NCBI GenBank assembly: GCA_035642095.1
Contig: DASQTB010000152.1
Coordinates: forward strand, 1-22,576
DNA from: DASQTB01 sp035642095
Lineage (GTDB): Bacteria > Actinomycetota > UBA4738 > CALAEC01
Length of the DNA: 22,576 bases
Direction of reading: 5' to 3'
In this document: one piece after another, positions 14,324 to 21,621 of the stretch
Layout: each line of letters opens with the position of its first letter
Numbering within the stretch: the first letter of the stretch is position 1
Made by a program: the position numbers and the translations under genes
The notes under the pieces: generated by a model
What the model saw: only the letters and a program-made list of their open reading frames with translations
The model's database searches: none
Told to the model about the DNA's origin: nothing

Positions 14324-15573
14324 GGGCGGAGATCGTCGGGATCGGCACCGAGATCCTCCTCGGGCAGATCGCCAACACCAACGCCCAGTGGATCTCGGGG
14401 CGGCTGGCCGACATCGGCGTCGACGTCCTCCATCACCAGGTGGTCGGGGACAACGCCAACCGGATCGCCGACGCTATCCGTTTGGCCCTGTCCCGCGCGG
14501 ACGTCGTGATCCTGACCGGGGGACTGGGACCGACCGGCGACGACATCACCCGGGAGGCCATCGGGAAGGCCTTCGGCGTGGCGATCACCCGCCAGCCCGA
14601 GATCGAGGAGTTCCTTCGCCAGAAGTTCCGTCGCTTGGGCCGGGACATGCCGGAGTCGAACCTGGTTCAGGCCGATGTTCCTCAGGGCGCCCGGTACATC
14701 CTGCCCGAGCGGGGGACCGCACCCGGTCTGGCTCTCGACGGCCCCGACGGCCGGTTGTACGCCGTGCCCGGCGTCCCCGCCGAGATGCGGGAGATGGTGG
14801 AGGGCGTGATCGTCCCCGAGCTCGAGGCCGAGATCGGCCCTCAGGGAATCGTCTCCAGGGTTCTCCGGGTGACCGGAGTGGCCGAAGCCCGGATCGGCGA
14901 GCTTCTGGACGACCTGTTCCGGAGCTCTCGGAACCCCACGGTGGCCTATCTGGCCTCTGCCGGTGAGGTCAGGGTGCGGCTCACCGCCAAGGCCGCCGAC
15001 CGAGGTGAAGCCGAGTCCCTCATCGCGCCGCTCGAGGCGGAGATCCGAGCGCGCCTCGGCGACGCGGTGTTCGGCTCAGACCGGGAGGAGCTGGAGGAGG
15101 TGACGGGGCGGTTCCTCAGGGAACGGGGAATCCGGCTGGCCGTGGCCGAGTCGCTGACAGGAGGGGGCCTGGCCGAGCGCATCGTCCGTGTACCGGACTC
15201 CTCCGACTACTTCGCCGGGGGGGTCGTGGCGTACTCGCCGGAGGCCAAGCGGGAGGTCCTCGGTGTGGCGGCGGACACGCTCGACGGCCCGGGGATGGTC
15301 AGCGAGGCCTGCGCCCGAGAGATGGCCCGCGGGGTGCGCCGCGTCTTCAACGCCGATATCGGCGCGTCCACCACCGGTGTGGCCGGTCCGGACCCGCTCG
15401 AAGGGCACCCTCCCGGCGAGGTGTGGGTCGCCGTCTCCTCCGACCGGAACGAGGAGACCCGCCACATCCAGGCCCCCGGAGACCGAGAGCAGGTCCGGCG
15501 GTGGGCCCAGCAGGTCGCCCTGGACCTTCTCCGCCGGCACCTCTCCATGCTCCCTCGCAAACCCGAGGTCTGA
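14320..15573 (+). CDS. cinA: CinA: nicotinamide-nucleotide amidohydrolase/competence-damage protein
   Basis: A 417-residue two-domain protein. The N-terminal part (about 1-170) is the MoCF-like COG1058 domain with GIGTEILLG at the start and GGLGPTGDDITREAI near 66; in homologues this acts as an ADP-ribose pyrophosphatase. The C-terminal part is the PncC amidase domain with AESLTGGGLAE, S278 being the predicted nucleophile, and STTGVAGPDP. Together they recycle NAD breakdown products. I use ATG 14320 because it overlaps the pgsA stop (ATGA) and starts directly with the conserved strand. The stop shares its last base with the next ATG. In many bacteria recA follows cinA; here thpR does. Confidence 0.96.
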   Translation: MRAEIVGIGTEILLGQIANTNAQWISGRLADIGVDVLHHQVVGDNANRIADAIRLALSRADVVILTGGLGPTGDDITREAIGKAFGVAITRQPEIEEFLRQKFRRLGRDMPESNLVQADVPQGARYILPERGTAPGLALDGPDGRLYAVPGVPAEMREMVEGVIVPELEAEIGPQGIVSRVLRVTGVAEARIGELLDDLFRSSRNPTVAYLASAGEVRVRLTAKAADRGEAESLIAPLEAEIRARLGDAVFGSDREELEEVTGRFLRERGIRLAVAESLTGGGLAERIVRVPDSSDYFAGGVVAYSPEAKREVLGVAADTLDGPGMVSEACAREMARGVRRVFNADIGASTTGVAGPDPLEGHPPGEVWVAVSSDRNEETRHIQAPGDREQVRRWAQQVALDLLRRHLSMLPRKPEV

Positions 15574-16169
15574 TGGCCCGAGACCGGGCATCCCGGCCGG
15601 AGGCCAGGCCGCTCCGCCTGTTCGTGGCCGTCGACGTGCCGCAGCGAGCGAAGGATCGGATCGCGGAGGCCATCGCCCCATGGCGGGACCGGCTGCCCGG
15701 AGGGCGGTGGGTCCCACCCGAGAACTGGCACATCACCCTGAAGTTCCTGGGCCGGACGTGGCCCCGGCTGGTCGACTGGGTCCACGACGGGTGTCGCCGG
15801 GCGGCCGCCGAGATCCGGCCCTTTCGCCTGCGCCCGGATGGGATGGGGGTGTTCCCCGGCCGGACCCGGGCCCGGGTCTTGTGGGTCGGCCTGGACGATC
15901 CCGATCGAAGCCTGCACGCCCTCGCCGCGGCGGTCGAGGAGCGGCTGGCCGAGGAGTTTCCCACCGAGAAGCGTCCCTTCTCGGCCCACCTCACGGTGGC
16001 CAGGTTCCAGCCTCCCGTGCCGGTCGGAGCGCAGGCCGCGGAGCTCGAGTCCACCCGGGTCGAAGCCGATGCCTTCCGGGTCGCTCGCCTGACCCTGTAC
16101 CGGAGCCACCTCTCCCCTCGAGGCGCCCGGTACGAGCCCCTGGAGCGGTTCCCCCTGAGCGCCCCGTAG
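15573..16169 (+). CDS. thpR: RNA 2',3'-cyclic phosphodiesterase (2H family)
   Basis: 2H phosphoesterase that opens 2',3'-cyclic phosphates on RNA, long known as 2'-5' RNA ligase. The 198-residue protein has both catalytic motifs: HITL at H53/T55 and HLTV at H139/T141. The N-terminal RLFVAVDVP strand and the NWHITLKFLG context are typical of ThpR. ATG 15573 overlaps the cinA stop (TGATG), so the genes are translationally coupled; an upstream extension of the frame lies inside cinA and is ignored. It ends three bases from the convergent zur stop, with no terminator between. Confidence 0.95.
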   Translation: MARDRASRPEARPLRLFVAVDVPQRAKDRIAEAIAPWRDRLPGGRWVPPENWHITLKFLGRTWPRLVDWVHDGCRRAAAEIRPFRLRPDGMGVFPGRTRARVLWVGLDDPDRSLHALAAAVEERLAEEFPTEKRPFSAHLTVARFQPPVPVGAQAAELESTRVEADAFRVARLTLYRSHLSPRGARYEPLERFPLSAP

Positions 16170-16172
16170 TCG

Positions 16173-16622
16173 CTAGGAGCAGTTCCGGCAGACCCCGCGA
16201 AGCTGGACGTGGTGGCTCTGCGCGGAAAAGCCGCTCCGGGACGTGATCTCGCCGATCGTCCTGGCCACGGCGTGCTCGAGCTGTTGGGGCGCGGTGAAGT
16301 CCTCGACGGAGCCGCAGGAGGAGCACACCAGGTGGTGGTGGTGGCCGATGAGGTCCTCGGCCAGCTCGTAGCGCGAGTACTCGTCGGTCGGGGTCACCCG
16401 GCGGACCACACCGGCCTGCTCCAGCGCCAGGAGGTTCCGGTACGTCGAGCTCTGGGGAAGGCTCCGCCGACGCTCCAGGATCTCCGTCGCGGTGAGGGGG
16501 CGATTGGCCTCCACCAGCACCTCGATCAGGGCCCGACGGTTCGGCGTGGACCGCTGGCCGATCGATCGGAGCCGGGTCACGGCCTCGCCGTGCACGTCGG
16601 GAAACCGATGGGGACGGCTCAC
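16173..16622 (-). CDS. zur: Fur-family metalloregulator, probably Zur
   Basis: A 149-residue Fur-family repressor. The winged helix (about 20-88) includes TATEILERRRSLPQSSTYRNLLALEQAG. The dimer domain has the HHHHLVCSSC segment with H94-H97, C100 and C103, and the C-terminus ends CRNCS with C145 and C148, the two structural-zinc CxxC pairs. The GTG start overlaps the znuB stop (GTGA), with GAGGAGG 5 bases upstream. As the last gene of an operon for a ZnuABC-type transporter, it is most likely the zinc sensor Zur; a manganese-sensing Mur role is possible. It probably binds the operator at 19171-19183, which would make it self-regulating. Confidence 0.9.
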   Translation of the reverse strand: MSRPHRFPDVHGEAVTRLRSIGQRSTPNRRALIEVLVEANRPLTATEILERRRSLPQSSTYRNLLALEQAGVVRRVTPTDEYSRYELAEDLIGHHHHLVCSSCGSVEDFTAPQQLEHAVARTIGEITSRSGFSAQSHHVQLRGVCRNCS

Positions 16623-17467
16623 CCGTCCTCCTCGGGCCCCCGAAAGATCGCCGGGAGCCGCTCGGGCCGCGTCAGGGCGGCCCCCGCGGAGAGGAGGGCG
16701 AAGACGGCCCCGGCGATGAGCACGATCGTGCCACCGGGGGCCAGGCCCCAGATCCGGGCCGCGGCCAGGCCGAGGACGACGGAGACGACCGCCACTCCCA
16801 TCGACCACAGCAGGGTTCCCCGGAAGGACCGTCCCAGGATCTGGCCGGCCCCGACCGGCAGGACCATCAGGGCGGCGATCAGCAAGATGCCGACCACCCG
16901 CATGGCGGCCACCACCGTCACCGCCGCCAGCACGGCCAGGACGGCGTTCAGGACGGCGACGGGGAGGCCGGCCACCCGAGCCCACTCCTCGTCCGTGACC
17001 ACGGCCAGGAGCGCCCGGCGGGTGATGGTCACCGTCACCACGATCAGGAAGCCGATCACCGCGATCAGCGTGACGTCGGGCGGCGTGACGGTGAGGATCG
17101 AGCCGAACAGGTAGACGAAGACGTTCGCCGAGAGGCCCTGTCCCAGCCCCAGCAGCACGACACCCCCGGCGATACCGGCGTAGAACAACAGCGCCAGGGC
17201 CAGGTCGCCGGAGGCCCGACCGCGGGTCCGCAGAAGCTCGATGGCCAGGGCCCCGGTCACCGCGGCGACCAGTGCCGTCCACACCGGCCAGACCCCCAGG
17301 AGAAGGCCGCCGGCCACGCCGGCGAAGGCCACGTGCCCGATCCCATCCCCGATCAGCGACATCCGTTTCTGGACCAGGAACGAGCCGATCATTGGCGCCG
17401 AGATGCCGACCACCACGCCGGCCAGGAGAGCGAGCTGCATGTAGTCGCGGTCGAAGGGGAACGGCAT
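16619..17467 (-). CDS. znuB: zinc/manganese ABC transporter permease
   Basis: Membrane channel of a cluster-9 metal importer. The 282-residue protein is almost all hydrophobic, with about eight or nine helices, and carries the typical segments SFLVQKRMSLIGDGIGHVAFAG near residue 30 and VGILLIAALMVLPVGAG in the later half. ATG 17467 is chosen because it overlaps the znuC stop by one base (TGATG); a slightly longer GTG start lies inside znuC. It pairs with the ATPase upstream and the lipoprotein at the operon head. Metal choice between Zn and Mn cannot be read from the permease alone. Confidence 0.94.
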   Translation of the reverse strand: MPFPFDRDYMQLALLAGVVVGISAPMIGSFLVQKRMSLIGDGIGHVAFAGVAGGLLLGVWPVWTALVAAVTGALAIELLRTRGRASGDLALALLFYAGIAGGVVLLGLGQGLSANVFVYLFGSILTVTPPDVTLIAVIGFLIVVTVTITRRALLAVVTDEEWARVAGLPVAVLNAVLAVLAAVTVVAAMRVVGILLIAALMVLPVGAGQILGRSFRGTLLWSMGVAVVSVVLGLAAARIWGLAPGGTIVLIAGAVFALLSAGAALTRPERLPAIFRGPEEDG

Positions 17468-18282
17468 CAGCGCAGATCCTCGAGCCACAGGGGGAGGTCC
17501 TCGCGGTGCACGCCCAGGCTGACCCCGGCGGCCATCAGCTCGTCCGGAGAGCCGTCGAACACCACCCGGTGCTTCAGGACGACGACCCGATCGAGCTCCT
17601 CGGCCACCACGCCCAGCTCGTGTGAGACCAGGAGGACCGCGGCGCGGTCGTGGTGGACCCAGTGGGCCAGCGAGTCGCGGAACCGGCGCTGCGACTCGGC
17701 GTCGACTCCGGCCACCGGCTCGTCCAACAGGAGGAGCTCCGGGCGGCTGGCCAGAGCCCGGGCTATGAAGACCCTCTGCTGCTGCCCCGCGGACAGCTCC
17801 CGGACCCGGGCGCCGGGGAGACCCTGGAGGCCTACCGACTCGAGCGCATGCTCGACCTCCTCCCGGTCCGACGAGCCCAACCGGCCTCGCCAGCCCCGGG
17901 CGGCCAACCTCCCCATGGTCACCACCTCTTCCACGGTGGCGGGGAGATCGCCGGCCAGGGCGGGGCGCTGGGGGACGTAACCCAGGCGTCCCCGATCCTG
18001 GAGGTGCTCCGGCGAGGCCCCGAACAGACGGACGGTTCCGACCGCCGGCCTCAGCAGACCGAGGAGGATCCGGAGGAGCGTGGACTTCCCCGACCCGTTC
18101 GGTCCGACCAGGGCCACGAACTCCCCGGCAGCCACGTCAAGGTCGACGGCATCAACTACGGGCTCTGCGCCGTACGAGAAGGAGACGTCTCGGGCAGTGA
18201 GCACCGGCTCCACGGCGACGGCACGGTCCTCCGTCTCGGCGGCGGCCGCTCGGCGCGTCGGCGGTTCGGGGGCGTCAGTCAC
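17467..18282 (-). CDS. znuC: zinc/manganese ABC transporter ATP-binding protein
   Basis: Energy-coupling subunit of the metal importer. The 271 residues include Walker A GPNGSGKST (60-68), Q-loop Q105, an LSAGQ signature (163-167), Walker B LLLLDEP (183-189) and a switch histidine in LVSHELG. The first 26 residues are a variable Pro/Ala/Glu-rich extension. The GTG at 18282 overlaps the znuA 3' end by eight bases. An in-frame later start would remove the extension but not affect the domain, so the exact start is less sure than the product. Confidence 0.94.
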   Translation of the reverse strand: MTDAPEPPTRRAAAAETEDRAVAVEPVLTARDVSFSYGAEPVVDAVDLDVAAGEFVALVGPNGSGKSTLLRILLGLLRPAVGTVRLFGASPEHLQDRGRLGYVPQRPALAGDLPATVEEVVTMGRLAARGWRGRLGSSDREEVEHALESVGLQGLPGARVRELSAGQQQRVFIARALASRPELLLLDEPVAGVDAESQRRFRDSLAHWVHHDRAAVLLVSHELGVVAEELDRVVVLKHRVVFDGSPDELMAAGVSLGVHREDLPLWLEDLR

Positions 18283-19156
18283 AGCCGAGCGCCTCCTGCA
18301 GCTCGGCGAGGTTCCGCCGCATCACCGAAGCGTAGTCTTCCCCCGCGGCCTCCTGCTCGGCAGTCAGGCCCTCGATCGGATCGAGGACGGCGGTGCGGAC
18401 CCCTGCCTCCCCGGCGAGCGTCTCGGCCACCGCGGGCGAGACCAGGGTCTCGGTGAAGATGGTGGTCACTCCTTCGGCCTCGACCAGGCTCGCCAGCTCG
18501 TCCAGCCGTCGGGGGTCCGGCTCCGACTCGGGGGAGAGCCCGGTGATCGCTTCCTGACGGAGCCCGTATCGGCGGGCCAGGTGGCCGAACGCGTCGTGGG
18601 ACGTCACAATGATGTCCCGGTCGCACTCGGCCAGGCCTGTATCGAAGTCCTCGGCCACGCCTTCCAGTTCGGTCCGATACGCCGTGGCGTTGGCCCGGTA
18701 GGTCGGGGCTCCGGGGGGATCGGCCCGAACCATTGCCGACTCCACCCTGTCGGTGATGGCGAGCATGACGCGCGGGTCGAGCCAGATGTGGGGATCGTGG
18801 CCCGTCGTCGGCCCGGCCTCGAGGAGGTCGACGGTCACACCCTTCCGGTCGGCCAGGACACCCTCGATCGCCGGCTGGAAGCCCCCGCCGAGGTAAAGGA
18901 CGACGTCCGCGTCGAGCAGGGTGTCGACCTCCCGGGTGGTGAGCTCCAGATCGTGCGGCTCGACTCCGGCGGGGGTCAGGTTCGTGACGGCCGCCCGGCT
19001 CCCACCGATGCGGTCGGCCACCTCGAACAGGGGATAGAACGACGCCACCGCCGAGATGGCTCCTTGATCGCCCGCCGCGGGGGCCCGGCAGGCCGCCAAG
19101 AGCACGATCGTCAGGACGGCCGGGACCCAAGGGCGGGCTCGGTTCCCCAGCGTCAT
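18275..19156 (-). CDS. znuA: zinc/manganese ABC transporter substrate-binding lipoprotein
   Basis: Captures the metal outside the cell and delivers it to ZnuB. The 293-residue protein has a lipoprotein signal with lipobox LLAAC (C23). The TroA/ZnuA ligand set is clear: H68 in VEPHDLE, H123 in DPHIWLDP, H187 in TSHDAFGH and D259 in VLDPIEG. The His-rich loop that many zinc-specific ZnuA proteins have before H123 is reduced to GHDPH, so metal preference is open. The ATG at 19156 has no Shine-Dalgarno; a -10 ends six bases before it, so the mRNA is probably leaderless. First gene of the znuA-znuC-znuB-zur operon. Confidence 0.93.
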   Translation of the reverse strand: MTLGNRARPWVPAVLTIVLLAACRAPAAGDQGAISAVASFYPLFEVADRIGGSRAAVTNLTPAGVEPHDLELTTREVDTLLDADVVLYLGGGFQPAIEGVLADRKGVTVDLLEAGPTTGHDPHIWLDPRVMLAITDRVESAMVRADPPGAPTYRANATAYRTELEGVAEDFDTGLAECDRDIIVTSHDAFGHLARRYGLRQEAITGLSPESEPDPRRLDELASLVEAEGVTTIFTETLVSPAVAETLAGEAGVRTAVLDPIEGLTAEQEAAGEDYASVMRRNLAELQEALGCD

Positions 19157-19162
19157 GCCATC

Positions 19163-19191
19163 ATGCTATCGAGAATGGTTCTCACTTTCAA
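19163..19191 (-). promoter_or_regulatory. znuA operon promoter, probably leaderless
   Basis: On the reverse strand TTGAAA (19191-19186) and TAGCAT (19168-19163) are separated by exactly 17 bases. The -10 ends six bases before the znuA ATG, so transcription should start at or next to the ATG. The absence of a ribosome binding site agrees with a leaderless mRNA. Confidence 0.65.
19171..19183. promoter_or_regulatory. candidate Zur operator
   Basis: GAGAATGGTTCTC is a perfect inverted repeat (GAGAA and TTCTC around TGG). Over 15 bases, 19170-19184, it agrees with the Fur/Zur-family pattern TGAxAATxxTTxTCA except for a C in place of the first T. It lies wholly in the 17-base spacer between the -35 and -10 of znuA, so bound repressor would block RNA polymerase. 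A Zur gene ends the same operon. Confidence 0.65.
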
Positions 19192-19267
19192 GGCGTGGGA
19201 AAGGCCCGCCAGTCAAGGACGCGGGTCGGCTCATCCGCACGTGTCCCGCGCTCCCTTTCATACCTTG

Positions 19268-19284
19268 TGCTACTATGCATATGC
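19268..19284 (+). promoter_or_regulatory. extended -10 promoter and palindromes before padR
   Basis: TGCTACTAT (19268-19276) fits an extended -10 (TGnTAnnnT). Overlapping its end are two short perfect palindromes, TATGCATA (19274-19281) and GCATATGC (19277-19284). PadR regulators commonly bind such AT-rich dyads in their own promoters, so this is a candidate self-operator. No -35 is obvious. Confidence 0.4.
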
Positions 19285-19308
19285 CTTCGAGCCATGGGAA
19301 GGGCTGGT

Positions 19309-19668
19309 GTGCACATAAACAAGGACCTGGTCGCGGCTTCGGCAACGCCGCTCGTGCTCGCGATCCTGGCCGAGGGCGAAAGCTACGGATATGCAATCCT
19401 GAAGCGGGTCCGTGAGCTTTCCGGGGGTGAGCTTGAGTGGACCGACGGGATGCTCTACCCGTTGCTCCATCGCCTCGGCCGGCTCGGGTATGTGACAACG
19501 GAGTGGCGGACGCCACCCGAGGGGCGTCGTCGCAGGTACTACGCGCTCACCGACGACGGGCGAGCAGCGCTCGCGGAGCAGCAACGGCAGTGGGTGACCG
19601 TGACGCGTGCGTTGGTTGACGTCTGGCGAGGCTCCGGTGGCCTGGCTACGGCACTCGGGAAGGCGTGA
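19309..19668 (+). CDS. PadR-family transcriptional regulator
   Basis: A 119-residue winged-helix repressor of the PadR family, two-helix subfamily. The N-terminus HINKDLVAASATPLVLAIL and GESYGYAILKRV is typical, followed by the recognition region WTDGMLYPLLHRLGRLGYV and the wing with GRRRRYYALTDDGRAAL. The C-terminal dimerisation helix runs to about residue 115. I choose GTG 19309 because GGGAAGGG lies about 5 bases upstream and the family usually starts at this point; ATG 19294 lacks a binding site. It ends three bases before the next gene, a membrane protein, a pairing often seen and usually regulatory. Confidence 0.92.
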   Translation: MHINKDLVAASATPLVLAILAEGESYGYAILKRVRELSGGELEWTDGMLYPLLHRLGRLGYVTTEWRTPPEGRRRRYYALTDDGRAALAEQQRQWVTVTRALVDVWRGSGGLATALGKA

Positions 19669-19671
19669 CCT

Positions 19672-21015
19672 GTGGATAGCGTGGAGTTACAGATCGCCGA
19701 GTGGCGGACCTACGTCGCCAGGGCCCCGGCCGTCAACGGTCGCGACGTTGATGAGCTAGAAGCTCATCTTCGAGACCAGATTGCCGAGCTGGACGCGGCC
19801 GGCCTCACCGCCGATGAGGCGTTCCTCGTTGCCGTGAAGCGGATGGGGGACCTCGACACGCTATCCCGGGAGTTCGCACGCGAGCACAGCGGCCGACTGT
19901 GGAAACAGCTCGTCCTGAAGGGCGAGGACGAGCCAGCGCGCCCCTCCAACGGGTGGTTCGAGGCGTTCGTCTTCGCCTTGGCTGCGGCCGTGGTGATCCA
20001 GGTGGCACGCCTCGCTGCTCAGTTCCCCGAAGAGGAACCAGGGTGGCTGCTGCGGAACCTCAGTCTGTTCGTGTTGCCGTTCCTCGCCGGGTACTTCGCC
20101 CGCCGACGGCAGCTCGACCCCCGGCGATGGCTGCTCACGGCCGCTCCCTTCGTGCTCCTTGCGCTCCTGGTCAACCTCTACCCGTACCGTGCGGGCTCGG
20201 CCACCGAGCTCCTCGTCGCGCTCCATCTGCCCGTCGTGCTGTGGTTCGCGGTCGCCTACCCGTACATGGGCGGCACGATCCGATCACACGAGCGGCGCAT
20301 GGACTTCGTCCGCTTCACCGGCGAGTGGGTCATCTACTACGTGCTGATCGCGCTCGGTGGCGCCGTGCTGCTCCTGCTCACCGCGCTGATACTCGAGCCG
20401 ATCGCACCCAACCTCGGCGAACGGGTCATCGAGTGGGTGCTGCCATCGGGTGCGGCCGGCGCCGTGATCATGGCGGGGTGGCTCGTGGAGTCCAAGCAAC
20501 ATGTGGTGGAGAACATGGCGCCGGTGCTCACCATGCTCTTCACCCCGCTGTTTTCCGTGATGCTGACCGTCGCTGCGGCCACCTACGCCGTGTCAGGGGT
20601 CGCCCGCCAGTTCGACCGGGAGCTGCTCGGCGTCTTCGACGCCCTCCTGCTGGTCGTGCTGGGGCTCGTCCTCTACACGATGTCCGCGCGGGAGCCGTCC
20701 CGACCGGCCGGGCTGATGGACCGTGTCCAACTGCTCGCTATCGCGAGCGCCCTCGTGCTCGACGTGATGGTGCTCGGCGCGATGCTAGCCCGGATCGGCG
20801 ATCTCGGGCTTACTCCCAACCGCGCGGCAGCGCTCGGCCTCAACCTCGTTCTGTTGGTGAACCTGGTCGGGACCGCCTGGCTTTCAATGCGGTTTCTCAC
20901 GGAACGGATCGCCTTCCACCGCCTCGAGCGCTGGCAGACCTCCTACCTCCCCATCTTCGCCCTCTGGGCAGCGATCGTGGTCGCCTTTCTTCCCCCGCTC
21001 TTCGGCTTCAGCTGA
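19672..21015 (+). CDS. permease prefix domain 1 multi-pass membrane protein
   Basis: A 447-residue membrane protein. Residues 1-75 form the small soluble helical permease prefix domain 1 (DVDELEAHLRDQIAEL, AGLTADEAFLVAVKRMGD, REFAREHS). The rest has about ten to twelve predicted membrane helices, resembling DUF4153-type proteins. I see no transporter or enzyme motif. The GTG start has GGGAAGG about 8 bases upstream and follows padR by three bases. Genes of this kind are repeatedly found next to PadR regulators and may form a membrane-stress or resistance module; function is not established. Codon use looks slightly more relaxed than in the neighbouring genes, but I have not computed it. Confidence 0.82.
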   Translation: MDSVELQIAEWRTYVARAPAVNGRDVDELEAHLRDQIAELDAAGLTADEAFLVAVKRMGDLDTLSREFAREHSGRLWKQLVLKGEDEPARPSNGWFEAFVFALAAAVVIQVARLAAQFPEEEPGWLLRNLSLFVLPFLAGYFARRRQLDPRRWLLTAAPFVLLALLVNLYPYRAGSATELLVALHLPVVLWFAVAYPYMGGTIRSHERRMDFVRFTGEWVIYYVLIALGGAVLLLLTALILEPIAPNLGERVIEWVLPSGAAGAVIMAGWLVESKQHVVENMAPVLTMLFTPLFSVMLTVAAATYAVSGVARQFDRELLGVFDALLLVVLGLVLYTMSAREPSRPAGLMDRVQLLAIASALVLDVMVLGAMLARIGDLGLTPNRAAALGLNLVLLVNLVGTAWLSMRFLTERIAFHRLERWQTSYLPIFALWAAIVVAFLPPLFGFS

Positions 21016-21109
21016 CAGAGAAAGCAGGTCGAGAAAGCGGGGCGAACTCAGAGCAGGGAGCCCTGGCCGGAGCCTAGACCGACGGCGGAGGATGGCTCAG
21101 GATGTTCGA

Positions 21110-21571
21110 ATGGATATCGACATCGAGGTGCAGGAGCTGCCGGCCCAGCACGTCCTGACGATCCGGGAGCGGGCCACGGCCAAGGGCCTGGGGGCGGCGA
21201 TGCGGGGCCTCTACCCGGTGATCGCCACGTACCTGGAGAAGCGCGGCCTCCAGCCTGCCGGACCGTCGTTCGCCCTGTTCCACTCGTACGGCGAAGAGGA
21301 GGTCGACTTCGAGGCCGGGCTCCCCGTGGCCGAGTCGGTGGAGGGAGAGGGACGGATCCGGGCCTCCGAGCTCCCGGGGGGCCCGGCCGCGGTGGTCACC
21401 CACATCGGCCCCTACGAGACCATCGGGCCGGTCCACGAGGCGCTGGACGCCTTCGTGCACGGTCGAGGAAGCGATCACGTCGGCCCGTCTCGGGAGGTCT
21501 ACCGGAGGGGCCCGGCGGAGGAGCCCGACTCCTCGAGATGGCGGACGGATGTGATCTACCCGTTGGGATGA
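21110..21571 (+). CDS. GyrI-like small-molecule-binding domain protein
   Basis: A stand-alone ligand-binding protein of the GyrI/AraC effector-binding (BmrR C-terminal, SOUL-like) superfamily, 153 residues from ATG 21110. Typical segments are VQELPAQHVLTIRERATA at the start, a middle FALFHSYGEEEVDFEAGLPV, and GPAAVVTHIGPYETIGPVHEAL near the C-terminal half, including the GPYE turn. There is no DNA-binding domain. ATG 21110 has CAGGA 6 bases upstream; ATG 21092 is also in frame, but its GGAGG lies directly against it. Such proteins bind hydrophobic or cationic drugs or inhibit gyrase; which applies is unknown. It lies downstream of the PadR pair, separated by 94 bases. Confidence 0.85.
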   Translation: MDIDIEVQELPAQHVLTIRERATAKGLGAAMRGLYPVIATYLEKRGLQPAGPSFALFHSYGEEEVDFEAGLPVAESVEGEGRIRASELPGGPAAVVTHIGPYETIGPVHEALDAFVHGRGSDHVGPSREVYRRGPAEEPDSSRWRTDVIYPLG

Positions 21572-21621
21572 CCGATCGTCAAGATCGACGCCCGGGCGAG
21601 GGCCGACCGCAGGCGGCGGCG

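Noticed and set aside
21016..21091. Direct repeat GAGAAAGC and short dyad CAGGG/CCCTG after the membrane protein gene
   Set aside because: Too short to be a terminator or binding site with any confidence.
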